Shown here: positions 45,141 through 54,474 of the stretch, in pieces
Numbering within the stretch: position 1 is the stretch's first letter
Layout of the letters: each line of letters begins with the position of its first letter
DNA from: Schaalia vaccimaxillae DSM 15804
GTDB taxonomy: Bacteria > Actinomycetota > Actinomycetes > Actinomycetales > Actinomycetaceae
Assembly (NCBI RefSeq): GCF_000420425.1
Contig: NZ_ATUX01000008.1
Location: forward strand, 1 to 64,000
DNA length: 64,000 nucleotides
Direction: 5' to 3'
Made by a program: the position numbers and the translations under genes
Notes under the pieces: model-generated
Seen by the model: only the letters and a program-made list of their open reading frames with translations
Told to the model about the DNA's origin: nothing
Database searches by the model: none

Positions 45141-47087
45141 TCAGAAGAAGACATGCTCGTTCCCCTCCCCAAAAGTGGTCAGATGAGAGGCTGCAAGAAT
45201 CTCCTCATTCGGAATACGCCACGTGTGTTCTTGAGTTGCCAATCGACGTTGAATAAAACCAAAACGATCTGACGAGAAAACTTTGCCGCCCACTTGACGC
45301 ACGTCCAATAGAAACTGGGAATCTTCACCGGTGGTGCGACTGCGGAAAGGAATCTCCTCGAAGGTACTTTTCCAGCCCACAAAAGTAGGGCCAGCAACGA
45401 AAGACGCCCATGAGAACTCAAGCGTAGGAAAACGTAAACACAGGGCGTTCTGGTCAGCCAAATGCAAGTAATGAGCTCCCTTACCTACCAGCTCTGCGTT
45501 CGAATATTTCAACGCGGCAATCTGATCGAAGAGATAGTTCTGCCCGTACAGGTCATCGTCGTCAATCTTTGCGATGACATCGCCGTCAGAACATTCAATG
45601 ATTCGGTTGTAACACTGCCCAAGTGTCCAGCCGGAGTCCCCGACCACCCAGTTGATTTCCATCCCTGAGTCTTTCGAAGCATCAACGATTGCTTTCTCCG
45701 GCTCGAACCCGTGCGTGAGAATAACAACTTGGAGGTCAACGTCCTTTTGTTGTGCCATTTGGCCGAGAACATGGCTTAGTTGATGCGGGCGATTCGTTGA
45801 GATCATTGCCGTTGCTGACGGCATCGTCGTCACGCGCTCAGTGAACCCGATCTTCTGGAGAACACTGTTAATCCGATGCTCAAAAGTATGTTTTTGCCAG
45901 ATACGGCGTTGAGCCAAATGAACCATACGGTCGCGTAGCTCAGGTGAGCGATCCAAAGCACGGATCCAGCGAGACGCTTCTTCTCGAGTAGCGACCTGAA
46001 TGACTTCGTCGGGGCGAAAGAAAGTCTCAACAGCCCTTGAAATAGCGCTAATAACTGGTGTACCACACGCAGACACCTCGAAGATTCTGCGCGCACACAT
46101 AGATGAGCTATCCACAACTGAATTGACGTTGAGAATCGCTGCGTAGGATCGATTCGCTGTCAACATCTGTTGATAGTTCAATTCTCCACGCACATGTCCA
46201 TAGTATGGTTCAGGGAATTGGTACGCTTCGGAGACGTCACGAAAGCGACTAAAAATATCCAAAGGGTAACGGAGCTTACGCTGAGCATCCAACGCTCCAC
46301 CCAGGAGAATTTCCATCTGCTTCCCGCGCTCAGGGTATTTATCCCGAAAATATGTCCCAGCGAAGGCAACAGATCGACGATGCTGAGACGTCATACCAAT
46401 TGGGACAATTGGGTTATGAATCGCAGGCTGTGCAGCAAATGACATGACCCCCACCCGATCATGGCCTAATCGCTCACGGTAGCGATCAACACGATCCTCA
46501 TCCGTGGTAAAAACCCAGTCGAAAATTCGCGCAGACTCAATGAAGTCCTCAAAGTGCGCAGGATCTTCTTTATTCCAAAAAATAGTGGGAATGCAACGTT
46601 TTTGACATTCTGCTACTAGAGCCTTAAGAGTCTGCGAGGGCCCTTTCGAAGACGTTATCTGATACTGCCATCGATCTTGATTGCCGTGCCAAGCGGATTC
46701 AACAAAGAGCAAATCCAAGTTCTCGGTGTCGAGCTGTGTACGCCAAGCCTTTGGATCAAGCTCTACTTGTTTCCATTCGTAGCCCAAAGCGCTCAACGTG
46801 AAATCATCAGCAATGATCCCAGCAGCGAGATCGCGCCGCCCCCTCCAAGAATCAACGTCTGGCAGAGGCCACTCATCGAAGGATATTTTTATTCGTCCTT
46901 TTGAGGTCAATCGCCTCGGCTGGAGCACCCGCGCGACTCCCGTATTTTCGACTTGGCGTGCCTCGAATTCTTGGAGAGCACTGAATCCTCCGTGACGTAA
47001 ATGCCACAAGCGCTTGCGCCAGAGCAATAGATCCACGGTTCCTCTTCTCTCCACGTCAGCTAATGAGTGCAATATACAATCATTCAT
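45141..47087 (-). CDS. Two-module glycosyltransferase (CgeB/DUF3880-like plus GT2-like)
   Basis: A 648-residue protein. Residues about 60-420 match the CgeB-like module of the giant transferase at 34384-38988: LDLLFVESAWHGNQDRWQ, TIFWNKEDPAHFEDF, VAFAGTYFRDKYPER, ILNVNSVVDSS and FEVSACGTPVIS. Residues about 430-648 are GT2/GT-A-like: AMISTNRPHQLSHVLGQMAQQ, LGQCYNRII and the DxD-type AKIDDDDLYG. So two linkages may be formed by one polypeptide. It is the first gene of the minus-strand exporter group, 99 nt before the permease, and divergent from 47179. ATG at 47087 has only a weak ribosome site. Confidence 0.83.
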   Translation of the reverse strand: MNDCILHSLADVERRGTVDLLLWRKRLWHLRHGGFSALQEFEARQVENTGVARVLQPRRLTSKGRIKISFDEWPLPDVDSWRGRRDLAAGIIADDFTLSALGYEWKQVELDPKAWRTQLDTENLDLLFVESAWHGNQDRWQYQITSSKGPSQTLKALVAECQKRCIPTIFWNKEDPAHFEDFIESARIFDWVFTTDEDRVDRYRERLGHDRVGVMSFAAQPAIHNPIVPIGMTSQHRRSVAFAGTYFRDKYPERGKQMEILLGGALDAQRKLRYPLDIFSRFRDVSEAYQFPEPYYGHVRGELNYQQMLTANRSYAAILNVNSVVDSSSMCARRIFEVSACGTPVISAISRAVETFFRPDEVIQVATREEASRWIRALDRSPELRDRMVHLAQRRIWQKHTFEHRINSVLQKIGFTERVTTMPSATAMISTNRPHQLSHVLGQMAQQKDVDLQVVILTHGFEPEKAIVDASKDSGMEINWVVGDSGWTLGQCYNRIIECSDGDVIAKIDDDDLYGQNYLFDQIAALKYSNAELVGKGAHYLHLADQNALCLRFPTLEFSWASFVAGPTFVGWKSTFEEIPFRSRTTGEDSQFLLDVRQVGGKVFSSDRFGFIQRRLATQEHTWRIPNEEILAASHLTTFGEGNEHVFF

Positions 47088-47178
47088 GCATCCAAGTTCT
47101 CAATGGGATGCTTGTTTGCATCGCCCATTGCCTTCACTCACCTGCTACCGTCGGAGCACGAAAGAAGGGGTGAACCGC

Positions 47179-47913
47179 GTGAAACAGTTGATTCTGGGCA
47201 GTTGTGTGACCCGTGACGCCTATGAATATGCGGATCAATCCCGCTGGCAAATCGGTCTATATATTGCGCGCCAATCGTTAACCTCCATCGGGCACTCGGC
47301 TTCGATTCCGCACCTCGACGCTTACCAATTCGCCTCCCCCTTCCAAAACAGACTTTTCCACGGGGATCTAACTGGTAACGCGGTCGAAGAAATCAAGAAA
47401 GCAGTTCAGCGCCACGGGCCAGGCGACGCCGCCCTCGTCCTGGATCTCATTGACGAACGAGGCGGGATCTACCGCAACGCCGCCGGAGCCGTATTCACAC
47501 GCAGTAGTGACGGAGGAGCCAAAGACGTCTATTCCAATCTTCCCCACGGCTGGGAACTTCATGGCTTCGGATCAATGACGCACTGGACCCTATACGCCGA
47601 AGCAGCAAAATCTCTTAAATCTGCGCTCATCGAACTTGGAATATGGGATCGAACCCGAGTCATCAAAGCCCAGTGGGCATTAACTGACGTTGACGGTAAC
47701 GAAACGCCTGGCTCAATGGGTTTTACGGCAGACACCGCCAATGAAGTGCTTGCCGGCTACTACCACCTCCTGGCAGAAGGTGGCTGGCACATGGTTGATC
47801 CAGGCGTGACACCCATTGCTGATCCAAACCAACGGTGGGGGCTGGCCCCATTTCATTACACGCGGGAATACTACGAAGCTATTAATTGTGCCTTGAATAA
47901 CTCTTTTATTTGA
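47179..47913 (+). CDS. DUF6270-like protein of unknown function
   Basis: A 244-residue cytosolic-looking protein. The N-terminal LILGSCVTRDAYEY block, a later LDLIDERGGIY, the Trp-rich region FGSMTHWTLYAEAAKSL and a C-terminal FHYTREYYEAI recall DUF6270 proteins that occur in capsule and exopolysaccharide loci; the GSC start could be a SGNH-hydrolase-like nucleophile region. GTG at 47179 is preferred (AAGGGG upstream); longer frames run into the divergent transferase gene. It leads the plus-strand half of the glycan locus. The family assignment is from memory and the function is unknown. Confidence 0.6.
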   Translation: MKQLILGSCVTRDAYEYADQSRWQIGLYIARQSLTSIGHSASIPHLDAYQFASPFQNRLFHGDLTGNAVEEIKKAVQRHGPGDAALVLDLIDERGGIYRNAAGAVFTRSSDGGAKDVYSNLPHGWELHGFGSMTHWTLYAEAAKSLKSALIELGIWDRTRVIKAQWALTDVDGNETPGSMGFTADTANEVLAGYYHLLAEGGWHMVDPGVTPIADPNQRWGLAPFHYTREYYEAINCALNNSFI

Positions 47914-48039
47914 TCGTCATCCGAGATCAAATAGAATTAGCTACCTATTACCCTTATCCTAAAACCGTTCCACAGCACTCATTTTCGCCAGAAAATTCCC
48001 TCAATAAAGAATATCTTTCGCAGGAGCCACCCCAAAAAA

Positions 48040-49305
48040 ATGCGAGTCCTGGTCATCGCGCAGACCTGGGAGCCCGAAGAAGGGATCCCCCAACGCCGCT
48101 GGGCGTGGCTCACCCGTCAATTGACACAATCTGGCCACGAAGTTCATGCGGTTGTTCCCCCACCCCATTACCCGACAGGCCACCTGCTTTTCAGCGAAGA
48201 CGAATACCAAATCGGCGCAGTGGCCGAAGGAAAAAACGGGGAAGTCATCCACAGGACCGCCTACCTCGGACACGACTCCACCCTGTATTCACGCATGCGC
48301 AATCAAGGGCGCATCATGACGTCACAGATCGAAATCGGTCACAAAGTTGCCGCCGAGTGGCGCCCCGACATCATTGTTGCAACTGCTCCTCCCCTGCCCA
48401 CCGCAAACGCAGCCGACGTCATCGCCTCGCGCGCCCGAGTCCCCTTCGTCCTCGACCTGCGCGACGCCTGGCCCGACCTACTCAAGCACATGAACGACTG
48501 GGCTCCCACCACCGCCCGACCAGCACGCCAAGGCACCGCCTCAAACTTCAAGAACATGGTTTTTCGAGGAGTGGCCACCGTTGGCGGCCATGCACTAACC
48601 CACGCCATAGGCAAGGCAGCCGGAATCGTTACCACCACCGAATCCTTCACCGAAGTCCTGCGTAATCGCGGCGTCGAACAAACCATGACGCTACGCAATC
48701 TTGGAACTCGACGAAACTTCACACTGGAAGCACCCAACCACACCTCGGGATTAAACGTCCTTTACGCCGGCACCACGGGACGAGTACAAGAACTGTCCAA
48801 CGCTATTCACGCCGTTGCAGAAGCCCGCGAACGTAACCTAGACGTCCGCATGAGAATCGTAGGTTCTGGCGCTCACCTCAAAACATTGCGCCGAAACGCC
48901 CAAGCGCTAGAACTGCCCATCGAGTTCACCGGCCGACTCCCCTTCGACCAAATCCTGCCCCATTACGAGTGGGCAGACACAGTGTTGATCCACCTGCAAG
49001 ACTGGAAACCGATGGAATACACGGTGCCTTCCAAGCTCTACGAAGCATTAGAAATCGGACGCCACATTTCTCTGTCAGTCGCAGGCGAAGCCGCCCAGAT
49101 CGTCACCTCAGCAAGAGCCGGAGATGCCGTTCCTCCAATGAACCCAACGGCACTGGCGGATCTGTGGGAGAGACTTATCGCGGAACGGAGTCTGCTCAAC
49201 ACAGTGGGCAGGGGCCTTGAGTGGCTTGAGAAACAGGGAACGCCAGAAGATAACGCCGCACGCTTCGTCGATTTCCTCGAGAAAATTCGCGAAAACGCCT
49301 GCTAA
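48040..49305 (+). CDS. GT4-family glycosyltransferase
   Basis: A 421-residue GT-B enzyme. The N-terminal acceptor domain starts MRVLVIAQTWEPEEGIPQRRWAWL and has VVPPPHYPTG and DLRDAWPDL. The C-terminal donor domain has VLYAGTTGRVQELSNAI, RIVGSGAHLKTL, EFTGRLPFDQI and YTVPSKLYEALEIG. This resembles WbuB/WcaI-type transferases of O-antigen and colanic acid synthesis. ATG at 48040. It overlaps the next gene by one base (TAATG), so both are one unit. Sugar donor unknown. Confidence 0.88.
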   Translation: MRVLVIAQTWEPEEGIPQRRWAWLTRQLTQSGHEVHAVVPPPHYPTGHLLFSEDEYQIGAVAEGKNGEVIHRTAYLGHDSTLYSRMRNQGRIMTSQIEIGHKVAAEWRPDIIVATAPPLPTANAADVIASRARVPFVLDLRDAWPDLLKHMNDWAPTTARPARQGTASNFKNMVFRGVATVGGHALTHAIGKAAGIVTTTESFTEVLRNRGVEQTMTLRNLGTRRNFTLEAPNHTSGLNVLYAGTTGRVQELSNAIHAVAEARERNLDVRMRIVGSGAHLKTLRRNAQALELPIEFTGRLPFDQILPHYEWADTVLIHLQDWKPMEYTVPSKLYEALEIGRHISLSVAGEAAQIVTSARAGDAVPPMNPTALADLWERLIAERSLLNTVGRGLEWLEKQGTPEDNAARFVDFLEKIRENAC

Positions 49306-51086
49306 TGAAAATCCTTCAAGCCGTATCGAACACGCTATCGCGCGCCCCGTTGCTCGGCAAAGTGGTTCACCAGATGATCAGCGAAGACCCGGCACTCTTT
49401 GCTGTGCAGTTGCTCCGGCGCACACCCAGCCACCTCAGGGATGCCCTGTCGGCCCTGCCTGAGCCCAGCCACAAAGGGTCAACGATCCGTTCGACGTGGT
49501 TGATGATGCTTGACCGACGCCAGCAGCTCCAAGACGAACTCGCGTCTGCCGGTGAGCAATCGTCGTCTGGATTGCTTAACAAAATTCGCGTCCAAATTGA
49601 GTCCGAACTACCGCCCTCGGCCAGCGCCAACGATCGGGCGCATCAACTATGGGAAAGCGGAAACCTCGACGAAGCCATTGCATTAGCGCAGCCGCCGCTT
49701 CGCGGGATCCTCGAATCTCGTCTTCGAGTGCTCACCCCCGGACGCACCCTCGTCCTACCCAGCAGTTACGACGAGGACGAGCCACCTACCCCGCGCAAAA
49801 CCCCCGCGCCTGCCAGGCCAGCCGGCGATTCGTCCTCGCCTGTGCGCGTCCTTCACTGTTTAACAAACTCCCTGCCGTGGACAAACTCCGGTTACGCCCT
49901 GCGCTCCCACCAGGTGTTACTCGCTCAGCGGGCCGTCGGCCTCGAAGTTGAAGCGATCACCCGGCTTGCCTACCCGCTGACAATCGGTAGGCCGTGGGCG
50001 GGAACAGTCGACGAGGTCGACTCGATCCGCTACCGCCGCTTGCTGCCCGCCAGTTTGCCCAGGTACGAGGACGCGCGCCTCGCCCTGCACACAAAAATGC
50101 TGGCCGACGTGGCGCACAGTTATAGCCCGGATGTTTTGCACACGACAACAAACTTCCACAACGGCTTGGTGACCCGAGCTGTTGCAGAAAAACTCGATAT
50201 CCCGTGGGTGTATGAGATGCGCGGTGAACTGGAAAAATCCTGGGTCGCACGCCGCCCTCGACACCAAGAAACCACAGCGTTAGCCTCCCAGCGCTACCAG
50301 CTGATGCGTGCCCGAGAAACCGAAATGGCACTGGCTGCCGACGCCGTCGTCGCACTCTCGCACCATCAAGCAGACTCCCTGGTTGAACGCGGCATCCCCG
50401 CCGCCAAAATCCACGTCATACCCAACGCAGTCGACGCCGACCTACTCGACGTGCCACGCAACCCCCAGTCCGCTCGACGAAGCCTCGGCCTAACGGAGCG
50501 TGCATGGGTAGGGACGGTGAGCGCCCTCGTCGACTATGAAGGTTTGGACACACTGGTGCGCGCAGTGGCTTCTCTACGCAAGCGCGGAGTCGATATTGGG
50601 CTGGCCATCGTGGGCGATGGCGTGTCACGTGAATCCCTCATCCAGCTATGCCGCAACGAAGGACTGAACGTCCATACCGGTCCGCTCGGAGAATCCTCCA
50701 CCAATGCCGATGCCGTGTTTCCTGGAAAAGTTGCCCCTCTTAATGCCCCCAGCTGGTATCAGGCGCTTGACGTGATGGCAATTCCCCGCCGAGATACCCC
50801 CGTCACCCGCGCAGTGACCCCCATTAAAGGCTTGCAGGCGATGGCTTTGGGCATCCCGCAAGTTGTCTCAGACCTGCCTGCCCTGGTTGAAGTCGGTGCA
50901 CGCGACGGACAAGGACTTGCTGTTTCTCCTGGCGATGCCAATGCGCTTGCTGATGTCATCGGTCAGATCATCGCGGACACTGACCTTGCTGAGTCGCTCA
51001 GTTCGCAGGCCCGCAAAGTTGCCACAGGCCGAACCTGGTCAGCCAATGCAGCCGCCTATTCGCAGCTCTACTCGTCCCTTCTCTAG
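49305..51086 (+). CDS. GT4-family glycosyltransferase with N-terminal extension
   Basis: A 593-residue protein. Residues 1-170 are a helical extension without recognised motif. From about 175 a GT4 fold follows: VLHCLTNSLPWTNSGYALRS, DIPWVYEMRGELEKSW, IHVIPNAVDADLLDV, GTVSALVDYEGLDTLVRAV and PIKGLQAMALGIPQVVSDLPALVEV. It is recognisably related to the GT4 module of the giant protein at 34384-38988 (shared NSxGY start, VYExRG and xVPNxVxxD blocks). Translation is coupled to the preceding transferase. Confidence 0.88.
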   Translation: MKILQAVSNTLSRAPLLGKVVHQMISEDPALFAVQLLRRTPSHLRDALSALPEPSHKGSTIRSTWLMMLDRRQQLQDELASAGEQSSSGLLNKIRVQIESELPPSASANDRAHQLWESGNLDEAIALAQPPLRGILESRLRVLTPGRTLVLPSSYDEDEPPTPRKTPAPARPAGDSSSPVRVLHCLTNSLPWTNSGYALRSHQVLLAQRAVGLEVEAITRLAYPLTIGRPWAGTVDEVDSIRYRRLLPASLPRYEDARLALHTKMLADVAHSYSPDVLHTTTNFHNGLVTRAVAEKLDIPWVYEMRGELEKSWVARRPRHQETTALASQRYQLMRARETEMALAADAVVALSHHQADSLVERGIPAAKIHVIPNAVDADLLDVPRNPQSARRSLGLTERAWVGTVSALVDYEGLDTLVRAVASLRKRGVDIGLAIVGDGVSRESLIQLCRNEGLNVHTGPLGESSTNADAVFPGKVAPLNAPSWYQALDVMAIPRRDTPVTRAVTPIKGLQAMALGIPQVVSDLPALVEVGARDGQGLAVSPGDANALADVIGQIIADTDLAESLSSQARKVATGRTWSANAAAYSQLYSSLL

Positions 51087-51198
51087 TCGAAACCGCCGAC
51101 ATTTCCGCTACCACGAAACGAGCCGCTGAGACCCATTCCACGCGCCCAGATGCCGGAGCAACGCGAAGCGGGACCGCCCATCATGGGAAAATCAAGAC

Positions 51199-52413
51199 GT
51201 GACTACGACTCCTCGTTCCCGTGTTTCTGCCCGCCTCGCAGCCATCGCGCCCTCGGCCACCCTGGTTGTGGACGCCAAAGCCAAGGCCATGAAGGCTGAG
51301 GGCCGCCCAGTCATCGGTTTTGGAGCCGGTGAACCCGACTTCGCCACACCCGACGCCATCGTTGAAGCAGCCATTGCAGCCGCTAAAGACCCGGCGAATC
51401 ACAAGTACACGCCCGCCAAAGGTCTGCCCTCGTTGCGTCAAGCCATCGCCGCTAAAACACTGCGCGACTCCGGCTACGAGGTATCCCCCGAAGACATTCT
51501 GGTCACCAACGGCGGCAAGCAAGCCGTGTACTCCGCATTCGCCTCGATCATCGACCCCGGCGACGAAGTCATCCTCCCCGCCCCCTACTGGGTCACCTAC
51601 CCCGAGTGCATCCAGCTGGCAGGCGGCGTCCCCGTCGAAGTCTTCGCCGGAGCCGACCAGGACTACAAAGTAACCGTCGACCAGCTTGAAGCCGCCCGCA
51701 CCGACCGCACCAAAGCGCTGCTCGTGTGCTCGCCCTCGAACCCCACAGGATCGGTCTACACGCGCGACAAACTGACCGCCATTGGTCAGTGGGCCCTCGA
51801 ACACGGCATCTGGGTAGTCACCGACGAAATCTACGAGCACCTGCTTTACGACGGCGCCGAATCCGCATACATCGTTAAGCTCGTGCCCGAACTGGCTGAC
51901 CAAACCATCGTTTTGAACGGTGTCGCCAAAACCTACGCCATGACCGGGTGGCGCGTCGGCTGGATGATCGGCCCGTCCGACGTCATTAAAGCCGCAACAA
52001 ACCTGCAATCACACATGACGTCGAATGTCGCCAACGTGTCGCAGGTGGCCGCCCTCGAAGCCGTGTCCGGATCGCTGGACGCCGCCGCCCAGATGCGCAC
52101 AGCCTTCGACCGTCGACGCAAACTCATCGTGTCGATGCTGCGCGAAATTGACGGCCTCGTCGTGCCCATGCCCCAGGGCGCGTTCTACGCCTACCCCAGC
52201 ATCGAAGGACTGATCGGCAAAACCCTGCGTGGAACCGTCATCGATTCGTCGATGACGCTCGCAAACTTGGCTTTGGAGCATGTCGAGGTTGCCGTCGTCC
52301 CCGGCGAGGCCTTTGGACGCTCCGGGTTCCTGCGCCTGTCCTACGCGACCAGCGACGAAGCCATTACCGAGGGCGTGTCACGCCTTCAAGCACTGCTATC
52401 CGAGGCTGAGTGA
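51199..52413 (+). CDS. Class I/II aminotransferase (aspartate-aminotransferase type)
   Basis: A 404-residue PLP enzyme of the AspC/I-gamma group: [69 protein letters not shown] and [16 protein letters not shown], where the Lys binds PLP. Likely transfers amino groups between aspartate/glutamate and 2-oxo acids; housekeeping rather than glycan-specific. GTG at 51199 has no good Shine-Dalgarno, so leaderless or weak initiation is possible. It is followed 16 nt later by the LCP gene. Confidence 0.93.
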   Translation: MTTTPRSRVSARLAAIAPSATLVVDAKAKAMKAEGRPVIGFGAGEPDFATPDAIVEAAIAAAKDPANHKYTPAKGLPSLRQAIAAKTLRDSGYEVSPEDILVTNGGKQAVYSAFASIIDPGDEVILPAPYWVTYPECIQLAGGVPVEVFAGADQDYKVTVDQLEAARTDRTKALLVCSPSNPTGSVYTRDKLTAIGQWALEHGIWVVTDEIYEHLLYDGAESAYIVKLVPELADQTIVLNGVAKTYAMTGWRVGWMIGPSDVIKAATNLQSHMTSNVANVSQVAALEAVSGSLDAAAQMRTAFDRRRKLIVSMLREIDGLVVPMPQGAFYAYPSIEGLIGKTLRGTVIDSSMTLANLALEHVEVAVVPGEAFGRSGFLRLSYATSDEAITEGVSRLQALLSEAE

Positions 52414-52429
52414 TCCTCAGGAGGAAACG

Positions 52430-53551
52430 ATGAGTGACCTGCCAACCAGAGCCGAAGTTCAAGCCGACCGTGCGAGTGGTGAAGCAAATGGAGGTAGGGC
52501 CGGCGCTGGCGGAGGCGGCCGTGCCGGTGGTCGTGGTGGGGCAGGTCGCGACGGTAATCAGCCCCCGAAGCGGATGAGCGGCACTAAGAAAGCCCTCATC
52601 GTTCTGTGTTCGCTGCTGTTGGTTCTGGTGTTAGCCGTTGCCGGGATCTTCCTGAGCATTAGGCATTCGATCAACTCCCAAATTCAGCACGTCCAGATCA
52701 CCCCGTCCGGGCAGTCTTCTTCGAGTAGCGCCCAATCGATTCCGGTTGGCAATGACATCAATTTCCTGGTGTTGGGATCGGATTCTCGTCAATCCGGGGG
52801 CGATCCGACTGACTGGGAAGCGGGGGCTCAACGTTCTGACGTGATGATGCTCGTTCAGATCACTGGGGACCGTAAGGGCATCAACATTATGTCGATCCCA
52901 CGCGACTCCTGGGTGGAAATTCCCGGCTACGGCAATGCGAAGATCAATGCCGCTTACTCCTATGGCGGCGCCGATCTGACCATTGAAACCGTGCAGAATC
53001 TGACAGGCGTGCACATCGACCACTTCATGGTCACTGACTTCACCAGCTTCGAACAGCTCACCGATATTCTTGGCGGGGTCACAATTGCGTCGGCCGAAGG
53101 GGTTAAGACCTATTCGGGTTCAGAGGCGCTGGCCTTCGTTCGTGAACGTAAGGGACTGGCCCGCGGAGACTTCGACCGAGTGCGACGCCAGCAAGCATGG
53201 ATGCGTGCGATCATGCAAAAGACTTTCGACCAAGACGTTCTGACGGATGTGTCAAAAATGTCTGAAATGCTTACCGCTCTGCTGTCACACTCCGCTGTTG
53301 ACCAAAACCTCACCTTTGATTCGATGCTGTCGTTGGCTTCTGAGATGACGACAATCCGTTCGAACTCCGTCAATTTCTTCACCGCGCCCTTCACGGGGAC
53401 GGGAATGTCTGAAGATGGCCAGTCCATTGTCAATCTTGATAGTGAAGCTCTGGCGTCGTTGATGGAAGCGTGGCGATCTGACGAGGTCGATACTTACCTT
53501 ATTCAGCACAGTGGAGTCATCGACGTCCTTGGGGCTTCTCCCGTGGCCTGA
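52430..53551 (+). CDS. LytR-CpsA-Psr (LCP) family glycopolymer ligase
   Basis: A 373-residue type II membrane protein. A Gly/Arg/Ala-rich cytoplasmic N-terminus (1-47) precedes one transmembrane helix (about 50-72, KKALIVLCSLLLVLVLAVAG), then the extracytoplasmic LCP domain: FLVLGSDSR, RSDVMMLVQI, NIMSIPRDSWVEIPGYGNAKINAAYSYGG and ALAFVRERKGLARGDFDRVRRQQ. LCP enzymes move undecaprenyl-phosphate-linked glycopolymers onto peptidoglycan. ATG at 52430 has AGGAGG upstream. Its place at the end of the glycan locus suggests it anchors that polymer. Confidence 0.94.
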   Translation: MSDLPTRAEVQADRASGEANGGRAGAGGGGRAGGRGGAGRDGNQPPKRMSGTKKALIVLCSLLLVLVLAVAGIFLSIRHSINSQIQHVQITPSGQSSSSSAQSIPVGNDINFLVLGSDSRQSGGDPTDWEAGAQRSDVMMLVQITGDRKGINIMSIPRDSWVEIPGYGNAKINAAYSYGGADLTIETVQNLTGVHIDHFMVTDFTSFEQLTDILGGVTIASAEGVKTYSGSEALAFVRERKGLARGDFDRVRRQQAWMRAIMQKTFDQDVLTDVSKMSEMLTALLSHSAVDQNLTFDSMLSLASEMTTIRSNSVNFFTAPFTGTGMSEDGQSIVNLDSEALASLMEAWRSDEVDTYLIQHSGVIDVLGASPVA

Positions 53552-53582
53552 CGTCTGAGATGTAACCCAGATGCATCAGCGC

Positions 53583-53629
53583 TTGGGCGTCCCTCGGCGA
53601 AGTTATGGGCGTCCTTCGCGGGCAGAGGC
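53583..53629. repeat. 22-bp-period intergenic repeat, locus D (2 units)
   Basis: GGGCGTCC starts at 53585 and 53607, again 22 bp apart, with CCCTCGGCGAAGTTAT and CCTTCGCGGG tails closely matching units of locus C. It lies between the LCP and hydrolase genes. Confidence 0.8.
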
Positions 53630-53664
53630 GGGCGGAACTGGCGGTGGGCTGCCACAATAGACCC

Positions 53665-54474
53665 ATGCACATCCAATCCCGCTTCGCGCATATCACCACC
53701 CCCAAAGGAACCGTGCTGGTCTCCCACGGATACGGGGAACACTCCGGCCGCTTCACAGCGCTCACGGATGCCCTCGTCGAAGCCGGATACGACGTCTTCT
53801 ACTACGACCACTACGGTCACGGCACCGCAGAAGGCCCCCGCGCCACCGTTGACGTCGGCAGGCTCATCCGCGACCACGTCAACGCCAGGCGCATCGTGCG
53901 CGCCCACGCCCGCACCACCGATATCTTCCTCTTCGGCCACTCCATGGGCGGCCTCATCACCGCAGCCTCCATGCTGCTTGACCCAACCCACCTGCGCGGC
54001 ACCGTCTTGACCGGACCAGCTTTTCGGCCCCTACCCGATATCCCAGCCTCCACGGTCCGCAAGCTCTTGCCGCTTGCGCGTCTCATGCCGAGCCTGCCCG
54101 CGACCTCAACCTCCATTCGCGACGGCGAATCCGTCCTCTCACGCGACCCCGAAGTCCAAAAAGCCTTCGACGCCGACCCGCTCACCTGGAAAGGCGGCAC
54201 ACCGCTACTCACAGGCGCCACCATGATCCTCCAAGGCGACGAAGTACTACGTCGAGCCGACCAAACCACCACTCCCCTGCTGATCTTCCACGGTTCGGCT
54301 GACAAACTCACTGACCTCAAAGGCTCACGCACCTTCGTCTCCAACGCCATCGCCGCCCACCCCGACGCCGACATTCACCTGCGAGTCGTCGACGGCGCCT
54401 ACCACGAGGTGCTCAACGAGCCCGAAGGCCCCGGAATCATCCGCGACATCATTAGCTGGTTCAAGCAACACTGA
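53665..54474 (+). CDS. Alpha/beta hydrolase (monoacylglycerol-lipase/S33-like)
   Basis: A 269-residue serine hydrolase. VSHGYGEHSGRF (oxyanion region), the nucleophile elbow FGHSMGGLI, Asp in FHGSADKLTDLKGS and His in DGAYHEVLNEPEG give a full triad in the order of bacterial monoacylglycerol lipases and lysophospholipases. ATG at 53665 is chosen over longer frames that run through the repeat at 53583; no Shine-Dalgarno is seen. Its stop overlaps the next start by one base (TGATG). It probably cleaves an acyl ester. Confidence 0.9.
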   Translation: MHIQSRFAHITTPKGTVLVSHGYGEHSGRFTALTDALVEAGYDVFYYDHYGHGTAEGPRATVDVGRLIRDHVNARRIVRAHARTTDIFLFGHSMGGLITAASMLLDPTHLRGTVLTGPAFRPLPDIPASTVRKLLPLARLMPSLPATSTSIRDGESVLSRDPEVQKAFDADPLTWKGGTPLLTGATMILQGDEVLRRADQTTTPLLIFHGSADKLTDLKGSRTFVSNAIAAHPDADIHLRVVDGAYHEVLNEPEGPGIIRDIISWFKQH

